Positions 6,161 through 7,583 of a DNA stretch of 7,583 nucleotides are shown one piece after another. The position numbers and the translations under genes were made by a program. Position 1 is the stretch's first letter, and each line of letters starts with the position of its first letter. Location of the stretch: NCBI GenBank assembly GCA_038200385.1, contig JBBPYA010000307.1:1-7583 (forward strand). The letters are read 5' to 3'. The notes beneath the pieces were generated by a model that saw only the letters and a program-made list of their open reading frames with translations, did no database searches and was not told the origin of the DNA. This DNA is from JBBPYA01 sp038200385. Lineage in GTDB: Bacteria > Actinomycetota > Actinomycetes > Mycobacteriales > Geodermatophilaceae.

Positions 6161-6169
6161 CCCGCTGCG

Positions 6170-7012
6170 GTGGGAGAGGACCAGGAACGATCAGGTCACC
6201 TGATCATCGCGGCGACCCCGATCGGGCAAGCGGGGGACGCCTCGGCCCGATTGCGGGCGGCGCTCGCGCAGACGCCGGTGCTGGCCGCTGAGGACACCCG
6301 GCGGGTACGGCGGCTGGCGGCCGATCTCGGCATCGTCCTGGCCGGCCGGGTGCTGTCCTACTTCGAAGGCAACGAGGCCGCCCGCACGCCGGAACTCCTC
6401 CTGGCGCTGGCCGGCGGCCAGGACGTCCTGCTGGTCACCGACGCCGGCATGCCGTCGGTGTCCGACCCCGGGTTCCGGCTGGTCCGCGCCGCGGTCGCCG
6501 ATGGCCACCACGTCAGCTGCCTGCCGGGCCCGTCCGCGGTCACCACCGCGCTCGCGCTGTCCGGGTTGCCCTGCGACCGGTTCTGCTTCGAGGGCTTCCT
6601 GCCGCGCAAGGCCGGCGCCCGCGACAGCGCGCTGGCCGAGCTCGCCGCCGAGCGCCGCACGATGGTGTTCTTCGAGTCCCCGCACCGGATCGCGGCGATG
6701 CTCACCGCGCTGGCGGCCGCGTTCGGGCCGCAGCGCCGGGCCGCGGTCTGCCGCGAGCTGACCAAGACCTACGAGGAGGTACGTCGGGGGCCGGTTGCGG
6801 AACTCGCGGAATGGGCCGCCGGCGACGTGCGGGGCGAGATCACCGTCGTCGTGGAAGGTGCCCCCGTGCCGGAGCCGCCGGACGCCGCCGCCCTGGCCGC
6901 CGAGGTCGCCGTGCTGCAGGCCGAGGGCAGCTCGCGCAAGGACGCGATCGTGGCGGTGGCCCGCCGGCTCGGCGTACCCAAGCGCACCGTGTACGCCGCC
7001 GTCCACGGCTGA
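6170..7012 (+). CDS. rsmI: 16S rRNA (cytidine1402-2'-O)-methyltransferase RsmI
   Basis: A 280-residue enzyme (E. coli RsmI has 286) that uses SAM to add the 2'-O-methyl group to C1402 of 16S rRNA in the decoding centre, paired with the N4-methylation by RsmH. It has the tetrapyrrole-methylase fold. In order: HLIIAATPIGQAGD (the usual PIGN Asn is Gln here), AEDTRR (E41-R44), SYFEGNE, LVTDAGMPSVSDPG, CLPGPSAVTTALALSGLPCDRFCFEGFLPRK, VFFESPHRI, CRELTKTYEEV, and RGEITVVVEG, then a C-terminal helix-turn-helix-like segment SRKDAIVAVARRLGVPKRTVY. The start at GTG 6170 is set by AGGAGAGGA at 6152-6160 and gives a short 8-residue lead before the conserved GHLI. It is divergent from pmt and convergent with the next gene, whose stop is 12 bases away. 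Confidence 0.95.
   Translation: MGEDQERSGHLIIAATPIGQAGDASARLRAALAQTPVLAAEDTRRVRRLAADLGIVLAGRVLSYFEGNEAARTPELLLALAGGQDVLLVTDAGMPSVSDPGFRLVRAAVADGHHVSCLPGPSAVTTALALSGLPCDRFCFEGFLPRKAGARDSALAELAAERRTMVFFESPHRIAAMLTALAAAFGPQRRAAVCRELTKTYEEVRRGPVAELAEWAAGDVRGEITVVVEGAPVPEPPDAAALAAEVAVLQAEGSSRKDAIVAVARRLGVPKRTVYAAVHG
6189..6205. promoter_or_regulatory. 17-bp palindrome, copy 2, inside the rsmI start region
   Basis: Identical to the palindrome at 6106-6122 and located at codons 7-12 of rsmI, encoding RSGHLI. Identity extends leftward: the five preceding bases match at four positions, so 21 of 22 bases are shared. If bound by a repressor it would block rsmI elongation or loop with copy 1; alternatively the similarity results from duplication of the rsmI 5' end. 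Confidence 0.4.
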
Positions 7013-7041
7013 GCCGCGACACCGCTAGCGGTAGCGCGGCT
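7012..7041. terminator. bidirectional hairpin between convergent rsmI and the unknown gene
   Basis: AGCCGCG (7012-7018) pairs with CGCGGCT (7035-7041). Inside lies the perfect palindrome ACCGCTAGCGGT (7021-7032). It starts at the last base of the rsmI stop and covers the stop codon of the opposite gene, so it can fold in both transcripts. There is no T-run on either side, and efficiency is uncertain. Confidence 0.5.
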
Positions 7042-7450
7042 GGTCCGCCGGCGGGTCCGCGCTCGCCGAAATCGGCCGATCCTCGCTGCGCAACTTCGCC
7101 GGCAGCGGCAGATCCTCGCCCCGCGCGGGTCGCGGCAGCCACGTCCCGTCGGCACCGACGAGGTCCAGACCCCAGCCGTCCCACACGCAGACGTGGCAGT
7201 CATCCGGGGTCCGGGTGTGGCGCGCCAGCGCCCGCAGGACCGCCCTCAGCCGCACCGTGTCCGAGGGGACGTCCTCGTCGGGCTCGACGTCGTTCTCGGA
7301 CTGTCCCACGTGAGCGGGATCGGGCAGGAACCGCAGCCTCGCGTACGCCGGGAAGCCCGGTGGCCCGAATTCGACCAGGTGTTGCCACGGCGCGTCGGCG
7401 GTCATCAGCCAGCCGGCCGCCGACAGATCGGAGCACGGGGTGAGCGTCAC
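7025..7450 (-). CDS. conserved actinobacterial protein of unknown function
   Basis: A 141-residue soluble protein with no signal peptide or membrane segment. I recognise it as a type of hypothetical protein widespread in actinobacteria but know no function. The visible conserved-looking blocks are SDLSAAGWLMTADAPWQHLVEFGPPGFPAYARLRFLPDP near the N-terminus (residues 7-45) and TPDDCHVCVWDGWG (81-94), the latter with a CxxC pair (C85, C88) in an aromatic setting that could bind a metal or be redox-active (inference). An acidic linker (ENDVEPDEDVPSD) separates them. The C-terminal 30 residues are Pro/Ser/Asp-rich and probably disordered. The GTG at 7450 has AGGA eight bases upstream; no closer start retains the N-terminal block. 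It lies 48 bases downstream of the corA-like gene on the same strand, so shared transcription is possible. Confidence 0.8.
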   Translation of the reverse strand: MTLTPCSDLSAAGWLMTADAPWQHLVEFGPPGFPAYARLRFLPDPAHVGQSENDVEPDEDVPSDTVRLRAVLRALARHTRTPDDCHVCVWDGWGLDLVGADGTWLPRPARGEDLPLPAKLRSEDRPISASADPPADQPRYR

Positions 7451-7498
7451 ACCCTGGTTCCTACCGCAGCAACGACCGCCCCACGGGCCCGACGCCGG

Positions 7499-7583
7499 TC
7501 AGAGCCAACCGCTGCGCTTGAACCGCAGGTACAGCACGAGGCAGATCACCAGGACGATCCCCATCACAAGCGGGTAGCCGAAA
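7499..7583 (-). CDS. corA: CorA-type magnesium/cobalt transporter, C-terminal end only
   Basis: The last 27 codons of a gene that runs off the right edge, ending at TGA 7501-7499. The visible peptide, FGYPLVMGIVLVICLVLYLR then FKRSGWL, is one membrane helix followed by a short basic tail. This matches the end of CorA-family channels, whose second membrane helix is led by a Gly-Tyr-Pro and which often end in FxRxGWL or similar. The GMN selectivity motif and the cytosolic funnel would lie outside the window, so the identification rests on the tail alone. CorA forms pentameric Mg2+ channels in the cytoplasmic membrane. Confidence 0.72.
   Translation of the reverse strand, partial: FGYPLVMGIVLVICLVLYLRFKRSGWL

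Noticed and set aside
6011..6169. Upstream start of rsmI overlapping pmt
   Set aside because: GTG 6170 has a strong ribosome binding site and matches family length; the extension covers the 5' end of pmt on the other strand and shows no conserved sequence.

Overview
The window is high-GC DNA with GTG starts, tight spacing and strongly G/C-biased third codon positions. Together with a bacterial protein O-mannosyltransferase gene (pmt) placed head-to-head with rsmI, this points to a chromosome of the phylum Actinomycetota. The same pmt/rsmI divergent pair is known from mycobacteria (Rv1002c/Rv1003). I cannot name the order or genus from sequence alone.

Left part (1-2028), accessory in character: a secreted methionine-rich DUF305 protein, a translationally coupled class I SAM-dependent methyltransferase (4-base GTGA overlap), and a broken SRPBCC/polyketide-cyclase-like gene carrying two frameshifts. 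Middle part (2062-4400): a PAP2-type membrane phosphatase, then a membrane-anchored HtrA/DegP-like serine protease with a PDZ domain. The protease is preceded by a short intergenic region holding five CAG-containing pentamers spaced exactly 11 bp apart, which looks like a response-regulator direct-repeat operator. It is followed by two strong hairpins that end transcription.

Right part (4539-7583), core-genome character: pmt on the minus strand, divergent from rsmI (16S rRNA C1402 2'-O-methyltransferase) on the plus strand. Two copies of an identical 17-bp palindrome lie between and into these genes. Next, convergent with rsmI, comes a conserved actinobacterial protein of unknown function on the minus strand. 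At the right edge lies the C-terminal end of a CorA-type magnesium transporter gene, also on the minus strand.

Functional links: HtrA, Pmt and PAP2 all act at or across the cell membrane. Envelope stress control of htrA by a two-component system fits the phased repeats, and the Thr/Ser/Ala-rich linker of HtrA is a plausible Pmt substrate. I found no CRISPR array, tRNA, rRNA, insertion sequence, or complete previously undescribed system. The most interesting signals are regulatory: the 11-bp phased array before htrA, and the duplicated palindrome around the pmt/rsmI promoter region and the rsmI 5' end.
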